This document shows positions 1 to 7,310 of a stretch of 33,090 bases of DNA, one piece after another (positions within the stretch are counted from its first letter, which is position 1; the number at the start of each line of letters is the position of its first letter). Below the pieces are notes generated by a model. That model was not told the DNA's origin. It made no database searches and saw nothing but the letters and a program-made list of their open reading frames with translations. Made by a program: the position numbers and the translations under genes. This stretch comes from Actinomadura latina NBRC 106108 (lineage in GTDB: Bacteria; Actinomycetota; Actinomycetes; Streptosporangiales; Streptosporangiaceae), in the NCBI RefSeq assembly GCF_001552195.1, contig NZ_BCQS01000010.1:1-33090 (forward strand). Direction: 5' to 3'.

Positions 1-644
1 CCGCGTGGGGTGCCTTGCTCATGCTTTTGGGACGCTTGCCCGGTCTGGCCGAGGAAATTGAACGTATAGTGCCGCTGGCCTTTAATTGGCTACGCGAGCG
101 TCCGGAAAGCCACGAGTCGGCATGGCTTTCGCTGCTCACGCTGCTGAGAAATTCTCCAGGCCTGCCGGCCGAACGCATCGTGCCTCAGACCTACGAGTGG
201 CTACGCGAACGTTCAGGTGCGCATGTTGCAATCTGGGCGGGCTTGATCGTAACTCTGGCGTCTCCGCTGGAACTCGATCCGGAACAACGATCTGAAATAC
301 TCAGCGCAATGCACGAGTGGAGCAACCGATACGTCGACGCCGAGAGCCCGCAAGCTCGCGGCGTCGAACTGCTCCTTCTCGCCGACTCCCACATGGATGA
401 ATCCATGCCCACGGTGGAGAAGGAACTGAAGTACGTCGAAGAAACCCCATCTCCGGGACCTACGATACTGTTCCCCTTGACATACCTGATCCGAAAGATG
501 CAACGCCCCGACCTTTCCGCCAGGTTGAGTTCATGGGCGCAGGGGTACCAGGAGGACTCAGATGCCACCGAATCGGATCATTACCTATCATTGGTGGCTC
601 TTGTGCCACTCGAACTGGCCCAACCCTTGAATCCATCACCGTAA
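1..644 (+). CDS. W/L-rich helical-repeat protein, 3' end only
   Basis: The reading frame is open to the left edge, so this is the C-terminal part (about 213 codons) of a longer protein. It begins with degenerate repeats of about 37-39 residues. Each has an AW..LL..L pattern, a run like ERIVP, and an aromatic-EWLRER or NWLRER end; the repeat tryptophans are coded at 6, 123 and 234. After about residue 110 the repeats fade into a helical tail. Such repeats suggest a TPR- or HEAT-like superhelix; similar W-L repeats occur at the C-terminus of actinobacterial STAND-type NTPases, but no NTPase domain is visible here, so that link is inference. GC is lower than in most of the window, and the gene lies inside the tRNA-Thr-linked element with an integrase remnant just downstream. 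Function unknown; cargo or defence sensor is possible. Confidence 0.6.
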   Translation, partial: AWGALLMLLGRLPGLAEEIERIVPLAFNWLRERPESHESAWLSLLTLLRNSPGLPAERIVPQTYEWLRERSGAHVAIWAGLIVTLASPLELDPEQRSEILSAMHEWSNRYVDAESPQARGVELLLLADSHMDESMPTVEKELKYVEETPSPGPTILFPLTYLIRKMQRPDLSARLSSWAQGYQEDSDATESDHYLSLVALVPLELAQPLNPSP

Positions 645-645
645 C

Positions 646-1203
646 TTGGCAGGCAGTGATGCCGACGCCGGACGACGAGACAGGGCAGCCAGAAGAGCCG
701 CGGTGCCGAGCCATGGCCTGGGCCGCGGGGAAACCAGGCCCGATGACTCGACCGGTGAAACGCCAGCGCACCAGACCAAGACGGACGGCTCTACGGACGT
801 CCTGCCGCTCCCGTCGCTCTGCATGGCTGCGCTGCGGCTCCGCGAGACACAGCAGGTGGCCGAACGGGACGCGTGCGACGACTGGCAAGAGAGCGATCTC
901 GTCTTCACGACCAGGACGGGCCGACCGATCGAGCCCCGCAACGTCAACCGGGCCTTCGAGTCGCGCTGTGCCGCCGCTGGCGTCAAGGTGATCCGCGTTC
1001 ACGACACCCGGCACACCTGCGGCAAGCTGCTCGCCGCGCTGGACGTCCACCCTCGGGTCGCGATGCAGATCCTTCGGCACAGCAAGATCAGCCTGACCAT
1101 GGAGATCTACACCGAGGTTCCGAGCGAGCAGACCAGGGCGGCGCTCAAGCGGCTCGGCGAACACCTGGGGTCCGGCGACGACAGCGGGGAGGCGTCCGCG
1201 TAG
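646..1203 (+). pseudogene. Tyrosine recombinase (integrase) C-terminal remnant
   Basis: The last 120 or so residues are a clear phage/ICE integrase catalytic domain. There is a beta-hairpin lysine motif with LPLP (TKTDGSTDVLPLP), then HDTRH at residues 119-123 (HxxR box), LRH with His145, and MEIY with Tyr155 as nucleophile. A full integrase of this class is about 370-400 residues; here the N-terminal arm-binding and core-binding domains are absent. The first catalytic arginine box appears as GLGRGE, with Gly where Arg is expected. The TTG at 646 is only the first possible start after the preceding stop and has no good ribosome site. The frame ends 69 bp from the 3' end of tRNA-Thr, the usual place for an integrase at the edge of an integrated element. 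I call it inactive. Confidence 0.75.
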
Positions 1204-1233
1204 CTGTACTTCGCTGCTGTACCTGGTAGCAAA

Positions 1234-1264
1234 GAGGCCCTCTCCGGCGGCGGAGGGGGCCTTT
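1234..1264 (-). terminator. Hairpin terminator after tRNA-Thr
   Basis: A GC-rich inverted repeat (arms around AGGCCCTCTCCG and CGGAGGGGGCCT, four-base loop) lies between the integrase stop and the tRNA. On the minus strand it follows tRNA-Thr and ends in CTTT, so it probably ends the tRNA transcript. It is nearly symmetric and could act in both directions. Confidence 0.55.
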
Positions 1265-1272
1265 GACGTGGG

Positions 1273-1345
1273 AGCCGGCGAGGGGACTTGAACCCCTAAC
1301 CTTCTGTTTACAAGACAGATGCTCTGCCAATTGAGCTACGCCGGC
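1273..1345 (-). tRNA. tRNA-Thr (anticodon TGT)
   Basis: Read on the minus strand, the gene starts GCCGGCGTAGCTCAATTGG and ends GGTTCAAGTCCCC then TCGCCGGCT. The acceptor stem GCCGGCG/CGCCGGC pairs over 7 bp, the anticodon stem-loop is TCTGT-CTTGTAA-ACAGA, and the T loop is TTCAAGT. The anticodon TGT reads Thr ACA/ACG-type codons. The discriminator is U, and CCA is not encoded. The integrase remnant and the foreign-looking gene lie on its 3' side, so its 3' half is the likely attachment site of the element to the left. Confidence 0.95.
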
Positions 1346-1418
1346 GGGCTCGTCCGCATCGTAGTCGACTTGGAGGGGCGCTCGCTTGGGGGTGTGAGGG
1401 TCCGGAGGGCGGCGCGGG

Positions 1419-2327
1419 CTAGTTGTGGATGGTGAACAGTTGGCCGGGGGCGCGGTCGTCGCAGGGTAGTTGGAGGACGGGGGCGCGGGCGGCGGGGGTT
1501 CCCTTCACGCCGACGCAGAGATCGCGGTCCTGGGGGCGTAGCTGGACGCCGCCGGCCAGTGTGCGGAGGGTGAAGCGGTCCGGTTGGATGCGGTCGCAGG
1601 TGTCGTCGGACAGGGGAGCGCCCGGCTTGAAGGAGGCGTCCACGATCCCCATGCAGCCGGGGCCGAACTCCGGGTGCTGCGTAGTGACGCGCCAGAACTT
1701 CCCGTCTTGCGTGAGTTGGCGTGCCGGGAAGCTCTGGGCGCAGTGCGCGAGGTAGATGAGCCCGGTCTTGTCGTGCGGCCGCTCGGAGAGGCAGAGCCCT
1801 CCGAGTTCGAGCTTCGCACCTGAGACGGCGGGGGGTGGGTTCGACGGCGCCGCCTGGGAATGGCCGTCCGAGTTCTGGGAGGGGCGGGTGAGGACGATGC
1901 CGGCGGCGATCGCGGCCACCGCCAGGGCCGCGGCGAGGACGGCGGTGGTCCGGCTCCGCGGGGGGCGGGGCGGGGCCGGGTCCTCCTGCGGCGTCGGGCT
2001 CTCGGCGGGCTCGTCCGGGGCGGGTGGGGCGGACGGCTCGGGGGGCATCGGGTGGAGGAGGCGTTCCCGGGCCGCCAGCCAGCGGGTCGCGTCGCCGCCG
2101 CAGACCTCGACGAGCGTCGCCACGATCTCGCGCCTCGGCACGGTGCGCCGGTGCAGGGCGGTGGCCAGTGTGGACGCCGGCAGGGGGAGCCCGTCCGCAG
2201 CGGAAGTGCGCCGCTCGATCTCCTTGTAGGTCAGGCCGCTGCGTTCCCGGAGCCTTCGCAGCGCCACGACGAACTGCTCCTCGGTGGTCGCCGCGGAAGG
2301 GTCCAGTTCGGCCTCGTCGTCGATCAC
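1419..2327 (-). CDS. Membrane-anchored XRE-type HTH protein with ricin-like exterior domain
   Basis: This protein of 302 residues has three parts. Residues about 15-80 form an XRE-like helix-turn-helix region (ALRRLRERSGLTYKEIERR, then a second segment with STLATALHRRTVPRREIV), a type common in actinomycetes. A proline-rich linker leads to one membrane segment (AVLAAALAVAAIAAGIVL). The last 130 or so residues have the beta-trefoil look of ricin B domains: repeated CL/CVGV starts, LQLPC and a closing GQLFTI. DNA binding inside and ligand sensing outside is inferred. The GTG at 2327 starts the region that matches family N-termini; no strong ribosome site is visible, and longer in-frame starts cannot be excluded. 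It is divergent from the secreted protein at 2514, and an inverted repeat just upstream may be its operator. Confidence 0.75.
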   Translation of the reverse strand: MIDDEAELDPSAATTEEQFVVALRRLRERSGLTYKEIERRTSAADGLPLPASTLATALHRRTVPRREIVATLVEVCGGDATRWLAARERLLHPMPPEPSAPPAPDEPAESPTPQEDPAPPRPPRSRTTAVLAAALAVAAIAAGIVLTRPSQNSDGHSQAAPSNPPPAVSGAKLELGGLCLSERPHDKTGLIYLAHCAQSFPARQLTQDGKFWRVTTQHPEFGPGCMGIVDASFKPGAPLSDDTCDRIQPDRFTLRTLAGGVQLRPQDRDLCVGVKGTPAARAPVLQLPCDDRAPGQLFTIHN

Positions 2328-2345
2328 GCGCAGAGTGTGGCAGAA

Positions 2346-2382
2346 CGAACGCGTTCGGGTCCATCCCGAACGCTCGAACGGG
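2346..2382. promoter_or_regulatory. Perfect 9-bp-arm inverted repeat, probable operator
   Basis: GCGTTCGGG at 2351-2359 and CCCGAACGC at 2365-2373 form a perfect inverted repeat around TCCAT. It is flanked on both sides by extra half-sites (GAACGAAC at 2344-2350; TCGAACGGG at 2374-2382) and contains the palindrome AACGCGTT. It sits about 20 bp upstream of the XRE-type gene start, in the gap shared with the divergent secreted-protein gene. Autoregulation is inferred. Confidence 0.5.
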
Positions 2383-2513
2383 TGCCGCTCAGTGATCAGG
2401 ACGACTTGAATGCTCGACGCCGGCCGCGGTGGCACCGATCGAGATCCCCGCCATTGCGGCACGGAGCGCGAGAGCACGTCGGCTTTTCGCGCCGGACACG
2501 AAGAGGAGTGCAG

Positions 2514-3053
2514 ATGAACCGCTTCCGTACGATCGGGCTCGGCCTGGTGGCCGCGGCGGCCCTCACCGTGAGCGCCACGCCGGCCATGGCCGCCCCCGCG
2601 TCGCCGGCCGCACCGGTCAAGCCGGCGAAGGCGTGCCCGCCCGACGTCTACTACAAGGTCAAGTCGAAGAAGCAGATCAACTACTGGGTCGGCAGGCATT
2701 TCGTGGACGGCAAGGGCGGCAAGATCACCGGCAGGGTCGAGCGGTCGGTCACCAAATCGGCGACGCTGGAGGCGGGTGCGGAGGCTTCCGTCGGAGCGGT
2801 GTGGGCCACGGTCAAGGCCAACGTCTCGAAGTCGGCGACCAAATCGAACACCGTGACGGTGGGCCACTGGTACGAGCACAAGATCAGCAAGAATCGGTAC
2901 GGGCACCTCCGCTACCGCGTGATCGGCTACAAGGTGCTGTTCGAGAAGTACCGCACCCGCGGGAATTGCAAGGACCAGTTCCTGGACGCCTTCTACGGCA
3001 ACATCCCGACCAGCAAGGAAGGCTGGAAGTACTGGGAGACGAAGAAGGCGTAG
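2514..3053 (+). CDS. Small secreted Ser/Thr-rich protein, possible beta-hairpin pore-former fold
   Basis: This protein of 179 residues starts at an ATG preceded by AGAGGAG at 2502-2508. The first 30 residues are a classic signal peptide (MNRFRTIGL, hydrophobic core, ATPAMAAPA cleavage region). The mature part carries two cysteines (CPPD near the start, GNCKD near the end) that could form a disulfide. Between them lies a stretch of alternating Ser/Thr and small residues (VERSVTKSATLEAGAEASVG, then ANVSKSATKSNTVTVGHWYE). That pattern resembles the membrane-inserting hairpin region of aerolysin/ETX-type proteins, but length and fold are unproven. The C-terminal half is basic and Tyr-rich. I do not recognise a named family. 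The divergent HTH protein may control it. Confidence 0.7.
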   Translation: MNRFRTIGLGLVAAAALTVSATPAMAAPASPAAPVKPAKACPPDVYYKVKSKKQINYWVGRHFVDGKGGKITGRVERSVTKSATLEAGAEASVGAVWATVKANVSKSATKSNTVTVGHWYEHKISKNRYGHLRYRVIGYKVLFEKYRTRGNCKDQFLDAFYGNIPTSKEGWKYWETKKA

Positions 3054-3178
3054 CCTTCGCCCGGCCGAGGTCGCGAGCATGGTTCCGGGCCCGGTCCGCC
3101 GCAGCCAGGGCGGGCCGGGCCCGCGCAGTTCGGAGAAGGCGTCGCGCGGCCGCGGCGGAACGGTTCTACGGTGGGTGT

Positions 3179-4477
3179 ATGGGTGCGTTGGGCGTGGCCG
3201 GGCCGGGGAACGTCGAGGCTCTCCGGTGGTGGGGGCGGATGGCTCGGAATCCGCTGGAGACGTACGGGGGGCTCGCGCGGCGGTACGGGGACGCCGTGCG
3301 GGTGCCTTTCGGGAGGCGGCGGGCGTTCTACCTGCTGTCGCGGCCCGAGCATGCCGAGCGGGTGCTGGTGGCCAACCAGGACAACTACGTGAAGGCGTTC
3401 ACGTATCGGCCGCTGCGGGCCGTCCTCGGCGACGGGCTGCTGACGAGCGAGGGTGACATCTGGCGTCGGCATCGGCGGCTGGTGCAGCCGGTGTTCTCGC
3501 AGCGGCACGTCGTCGGCTTCGGGCCGGAGATCGTCGAGGCGGCCGTCAAGGGCGTTGAGCGGTGGCCCGATGGGGTGATGCTCGATGCGGCGAGGGAGTT
3601 GCGGAAACTCACGCTGGACATTGTGGGGCGGGCGCTTTTCGGGAGCGAGCTGGCCGGGGAGGCGCGCAGGACGGGGCAGGCGCTGGAGGCGCTGCAACGA
3701 GCTGCGGTGATCGGGACGTTCCTGCCGGGCGCGACGGCCAGACGCGGGCTCTACCGGCGGGTTCCGGGGCTCGGGGGTGCGCTCGCGCACCTGGACGGCC
3801 TGGTGCGCAGGGTCGTCGAAGGGTCGTCCGGCGGGGAAATGGTGAATCTGCTCAAGGAGCGGGGCGAACTCGATGCCGAAGAACTTCGGGACGAGGTTCT
3901 GACGCTTCTGCTGGCCGGTCACGAGACCACCGCTTCTTCGCTGGCGTGGACGTTGATGCTCCTGTCCAGGTATCCGGCGGCCAGGGATCGGCTGGAGGAA
4001 GAAGTGGACGCGGTGCTCGGCGGTCGGGAGCCCAGAGCCGAGGACGTCGATCGGCTGCCGTGGACGAAGGCCGTCCTTTCGGAGGCCATGCGCCTTTACC
4101 CGCCGGCCTGGACGATTGAGCGTGATGCCGTTGCGGACGATGAGGTTGCGGGAGTGCAGGTGCCGGCCGGCTCGACCATTGCCGTCCCGCCTTATCTGAT
4201 CCACCGGAACGCGGATGTCTGGCCCAATCCCGAGGGCTTCCAGCCGGAACGGTTCATGGGGGAGCAGCAACGTCCCCGATATGCGTATCTGCCGTTCGGG
4301 GGCGGCAGGCGCATCTGCGTCGGCGCCGGGTTCGCGATGTTGGAGGCGACGCTGGTCCTGGCCGCGATCAGCCGCACTCATCGGCTGGATCTGGTGCCCG
4401 GGGCGACCGTGCCGTGGCGGGCGGAGATCACGTATCGCCCGGCCGGGGCCGTTCCCATGCGTGTTTCGCGCAGGTGA
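3179..4477 (+). CDS. Cytochrome P450
   Basis: A heme monooxygenase of 432 residues, a normal P450 length. The I-helix oxygen-binding motif AGHETT is at residues 246-251, the K-helix ExxR (EAMR) at 302-305, a PERF segment follows, and the heme-binding loop FGGGRRICVG places the ligand cysteine at 380. There is no signal anchor, so it should be cytosolic and need separate ferredoxin partners, none of which is encoded nearby. The sequence style (HETTASSLAW, PERFMG) is that of bacterial P450s resembling fatty-acid or xenobiotic hydroxylases; the substrate cannot be read. The ATG lies six bases after a TACGGT -10-like box and lacks a clear ribosome site, so a leaderless transcript is likely. The reading frame is open far upstream but that part overlaps the secreted-protein gene in another frame. 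Confidence 0.92.
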   Translation: MGALGVAGPGNVEALRWWGRMARNPLETYGGLARRYGDAVRVPFGRRRAFYLLSRPEHAERVLVANQDNYVKAFTYRPLRAVLGDGLLTSEGDIWRRHRRLVQPVFSQRHVVGFGPEIVEAAVKGVERWPDGVMLDAARELRKLTLDIVGRALFGSELAGEARRTGQALEALQRAAVIGTFLPGATARRGLYRRVPGLGGALAHLDGLVRRVVEGSSGGEMVNLLKERGELDAEELRDEVLTLLLAGHETTASSLAWTLMLLSRYPAARDRLEEEVDAVLGGREPRAEDVDRLPWTKAVLSEAMRLYPPAWTIERDAVADDEVAGVQVPAGSTIAVPPYLIHRNADVWPNPEGFQPERFMGEQQRPRYAYLPFGGGRRICVGAGFAMLEATLVLAAISRTHRLDLVPGATVPWRAEITYRPAGAVPMRVSRR

Positions 4478-4539
4478 GCCCGGACCCGCGCAAGCCCGGA
4501 CCCCGCAAGCCTGGACCCGCGCGAGCCCGGACCCGCGCG
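4477..4539 (+). repeat. Four tandem 15-16 bp repeats
   Basis: Four adjacent units of the form AGCCCGGACCCGCGCR begin at 4477, 4493, 4508 and 4524; the second lacks one base and the third has a T for C. The array begins at the last base of the P450 stop codon. The last unit also serves as the left arm of the terminator hairpin, so the array may be repeated duplication of one hairpin arm. Confidence 0.8.
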
Positions 4540-4549
4540 GGTCCGGGCT
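4524..4549. terminator. 26-bp perfect palindrome between convergent genes
   Basis: AGCCCGGACCCGC at 4524-4536 is followed directly by its exact reverse complement. It sits between the end of the P450 gene and the end of the MFS gene, so it can end both transcripts. It lacks a U tract, which is common for actinomycete terminators. Confidence 0.7.
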
Positions 4550-4557
4550 CGGGACGG

Positions 4558-6006
4558 TCACGCCTTCGTGCGGGGGAGCAGGAGCGCCGGTGCCAGGGCC
4601 AGGACGGCTATGGCCAGCGCGATCCAGAAGGCGTCGCTGAAGGCGACCGCCAGCTCGGGCGCCACGGCCGCGCGAACGCCGTCCGGTAGCGGGCCGAGCG
4701 CGGCGAGGCCGGGGGTCTGCGCGGTGATCTCTCGTTGCAGGACCACGGCCAGCGCGGTGGTTCCGACGGACGCGCCCATCCGCTGGAGGGTGTTGATGGC
4801 GCTGGTCGCGCGGGGGATGAGGTGCGGCGGCAGCGTCTGGTAGGCGGCCGCCATGGACGGCATGATCGTCGCGCCCAGGCCGAGGCCGATCACGAACAGG
4901 GCCGCGGCCAGCAGCGTCACCGACGTGTCGGCGTGAAGCTGGGTGTACGCGGCCGTCCCCAGGAGGCCGAGGACGATGCCGGTGGGGACGACGACGCCGG
5001 CGCCGAGGCGGTCGGTCAGACGTCCGGCGAGGGGCATGGCGACGGCGGCGCCGAGCGCCTGCGGGGTCAGCAGGAGGCCGGTGGCCAGCGGGCCGTGGCC
5101 GCGCACGACCTGCCAGTACAGCGGCAGCAGGACGAGGACGCCGAACAGGGCGATGGCCACGACGACGTTCGTCACGGCCGCGGCGGCGAAGCCGCGGTAC
5201 CGGAAGAGCGCGATGTCGATGAGCGCGGACCGCCGGCGCGCGTGCACGGCGTACAGCGCGATGAGCGCGGCGGCGGCGCCGATGAAGGCCCAGGTGCGCG
5301 GCGAGTCCAGCCCTCCGGGACGTCCCGCCTCGGTGGTGCCGTAGACGAACAAGGTCACGCCGCCGCACAGCAGGAGCAGCCCCCGGACGTCGAGTGAGGC
5401 GGGGCGCGGGGCCGAGCGGGGCAGCAGGCGCAGCGCGGCGATGACGGCGATCAGGCCCAGCGGCAGGTTCACGAAGAAGATCCAGCGCCAGCCGAGCGAC
5501 GAGATGATCAGCCCGCCGGCGATCGGGCCGGCGACGGAGCCGAGCAGCATGGGCAGCCCGATGAAGCCCATCACGCGTCCCATCCGGGACGGTCCGGCGG
5601 CCTGCGCGAGGATGGTCTGCGCGACCGGGATGATCATGCCGCCGCCGGCGCCCTGCACGACCCGGAACGCGATCAGGGAGGGCATCGACCAGGCGAGGCC
5701 GGAGAGCGCGGAGCCGAGCAGGAACAGCAGCAGCGCGGTGACCCAGACGCGGCGGGCCCCGAACCGCTCGGTGGCCCAGCCGGTGACGGGGATGACGGCG
5801 GCGAGACCGAGCATGTAGCCGGTCAGCACCCATTGGACGGACGTGATCGACGCGCCGAAGTCCGCGGCGAGTGTGCGGGTGGCGACGTTGACGGCGGTCG
5901 CGTCGATGATCGACATGATGGCGCCGAGCACGACCACGATGCCGAGCGTGACGAGTCCGCGGTCGAGTCTCTGGGACGGGGCGGGCGGAGCGGCGAGCGT
6001 TGTCAT
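4558..6006 (-). CDS. MFS drug efflux transporter, DHA2 (EmrB/QacA) family
   Basis: This protein of 482 residues has about 14 hydrophobic segments, as in the 14-helix DHA2 group. Motif D1-like IMSIIDATAVNVA in helix 1, QWVLTGYMLGLAAVIPVTGW in helix 2, the loop motif A-like ERFGARRVW, and the motif C-like GLPMLLGSVAGPIAGG fit proton-driven export of organic compounds. The ATG at 6006 is preceded by GAGGAGA on the minus strand. It lies 17 bp downstream of the oxidoreductase gene, so the two are one operon driven from the TetR-facing promoter. Efflux of a toxic compound under TetR control is a reasonable inference. Confidence 0.9.
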   Translation of the reverse strand: MTTLAAPPAPSQRLDRGLVTLGIVVVLGAIMSIIDATAVNVATRTLAADFGASITSVQWVLTGYMLGLAAVIPVTGWATERFGARRVWVTALLLFLLGSALSGLAWSMPSLIAFRVVQGAGGGMIIPVAQTILAQAAGPSRMGRVMGFIGLPMLLGSVAGPIAGGLIISSLGWRWIFFVNLPLGLIAVIAALRLLPRSAPRPASLDVRGLLLLCGGVTLFVYGTTEAGRPGGLDSPRTWAFIGAAAALIALYAVHARRRSALIDIALFRYRGFAAAAVTNVVVAIALFGVLVLLPLYWQVVRGHGPLATGLLLTPQALGAAVAMPLAGRLTDRLGAGVVVPTGIVLGLLGTAAYTQLHADTSVTLLAAALFVIGLGLGATIMPSMAAAYQTLPPHLIPRATSAINTLQRMGASVGTTALAVVLQREITAQTPGLAALGPLPDGVRAAVAPELAVAFSDAFWIALAIAVLALAPALLLPRTKA

Positions 6007-6023
6007 GGCAGTCTCCTCGCATT

Positions 6024-7186
6024 TCAGGCGGGCTGGATGTTGTGGTTGCGGTGGAACACGTTCTGCGGGTCGTAGGCCCGCTTGACCTCGCGCAGCCGCC
6101 GGAAGTCGTCCGGTGTGTAGGCGGTGGCCGTCCGCGTCGGGTCGTGCAGGAAGTTCAGGAACGAACCGCCCGTCGCGTACGGCGCGAAGGCGGCGTCGGG
6201 GCCGTCGATGGTGAGCGAGAAGGGGACGTCCCGGTGCCCGACGGGCCCGGCGTCCGGTGCGGGACGGGCCATCGCGCCGCCCCAGTGCTTCACCTCGATC
6301 CCGGACGCGTCGCTGGCGGCGATCGCGGCGATCAGCGAGTCAGGCAGATCGGCATAAAGGTGGAAATGGTGGGGTGGCGTGCCGCCCAGCGACTCGGTCT
6401 CGGCGTACGGCATCGTCCGGAAGTCGTCCTGGAGGGCGGCCCGCCGGCCTCGCGCAGTGAGCGCAGCGCCCGCGCGCCGTCCTCGGCGGAGCCCGCGTAG
6501 ACCCCGCGGACGGCGACGACCCGGCCGTGATCGGCGTGGTGCGTCAGCGCCACCGAGACCGACAGCGCATCCGGCCGCGTGCCCGACTCGTCCCGGAACC
6601 GGGTGAGCACGCCGGCGGCGCGCTCGGCCGGGAACAGCGCGACCCCCGCGTAGACGGCCGAGACCGGGTGGAGCCGGAACTCCAGCGACGTCACGACGCC
6701 GAAGTTGCCGCTGCCGCCGCGCAACGCCCAGAACAGGTCGGCGTCGTGGTCGGCGTCCGCGGTCAGGTACCGGCCATCGGCGGTGACGATCCGGGCGCGC
6801 AGCAGATGGTCGGCGGCGAACCCGAACCGGCGGGACAGCCAGCCGACGCCGCCGCCGAGCGTGTAGCCGGTGACGCCGACGGACGCGTGCGAGCCGGACA
6901 GCGGGGCGAGCCCGAGCGGCGCGGCCGCGGCGATGACGTCGCTCCAGCGGGCGCCGGCGCCGGCGCGGGCGACGCGGCGGGACGGGTCGACGAGCACGCC
7001 GCCCATGCGGGACGTCTTCAGCAGCAGCCCCTCGTCCGGCGGGACGACCGTGCCGTGCCCGGTGGCCTGGACGGTCAGCGGCAGTCCCCGCTCGCGGGCC
7101 GTGAGGATCGCGGCGCGGACGTCCGCCGGTCCGGTGGCGTCGACGGTCAGCGGCCCGGTGGTGCGGGTGGCGGTCGAGGCGGTCAT
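6024..7186 (-). pseudogene. FAD-linked oxidoreductase (berberine-bridge/6-hydroxynicotine oxidase type), frameshifted
   Basis: Two frames together make a normal BBE-like oxidase of about 387 residues. The first frame (7186 down to about 6437) has the PCMH-type FAD-binding domain: ATGHG with the likely flavin-linked His, AGARW, GVTGYTLGGGVGWLSRRFG, ALRGGSGNFGVVTS. The second frame continues LQDDFRTMPYAETESLGG and ends with the BBE tail YDPQNVFHRNHNIQPA. The switch lies at 6431-6441 in a C-rich run, so one inserted or lost base separates the halves. It may be a true null allele or a sequencing error. The ATG at 7186 follows GGAAGGA. It is the first gene of the operon with the MFS transporter and faces the TetR gene. 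Confidence 0.8.
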
Positions 7187-7199
7187 GATCCTGTCCTTC

Positions 7200-7288
7200 C
7201 GGAGGTTTCTTCTCCACTTACTCGCACCGTAGCACCGTGTGGAGGGTTTGTCTCCACTTAATCTCGATAATTGGAGGATGGACCTCCA
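7200..7288. promoter_or_regulatory. Three copies of a 17-bp TetR-type operator and a minus-strand promoter
   Basis: Palindromes of one form, YGGAGG-N5-YCTCCA or close, lie at 7200-7216, 7240-7256 and 7272-7288, with centres 40 and 32 bp apart. A minus-strand promoter fits between them: -35 GAGACA at 7249-7254, 17-bp spacer, -10 TACGGT at 7226-7231. The middle operator covers the -35 box. The third lies just before the TetR start. This is the pattern expected for a TetR repressor controlling both itself and the divergent oxidoreductase-MFS operon; binding by this regulator is inferred. Confidence 0.75.
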
Positions 7289-7310
7289 CATGGCTGCTAG
7301 GCTCCGGAAC

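Noticed and set aside
2993..6022. A 1009-codon minus-strand open frame
   Set aside because: It runs antisense to the P450 and out of frame across the MFS gene; its translation is Arg/Pro/His-rich with no domain. It is a product of high GC.
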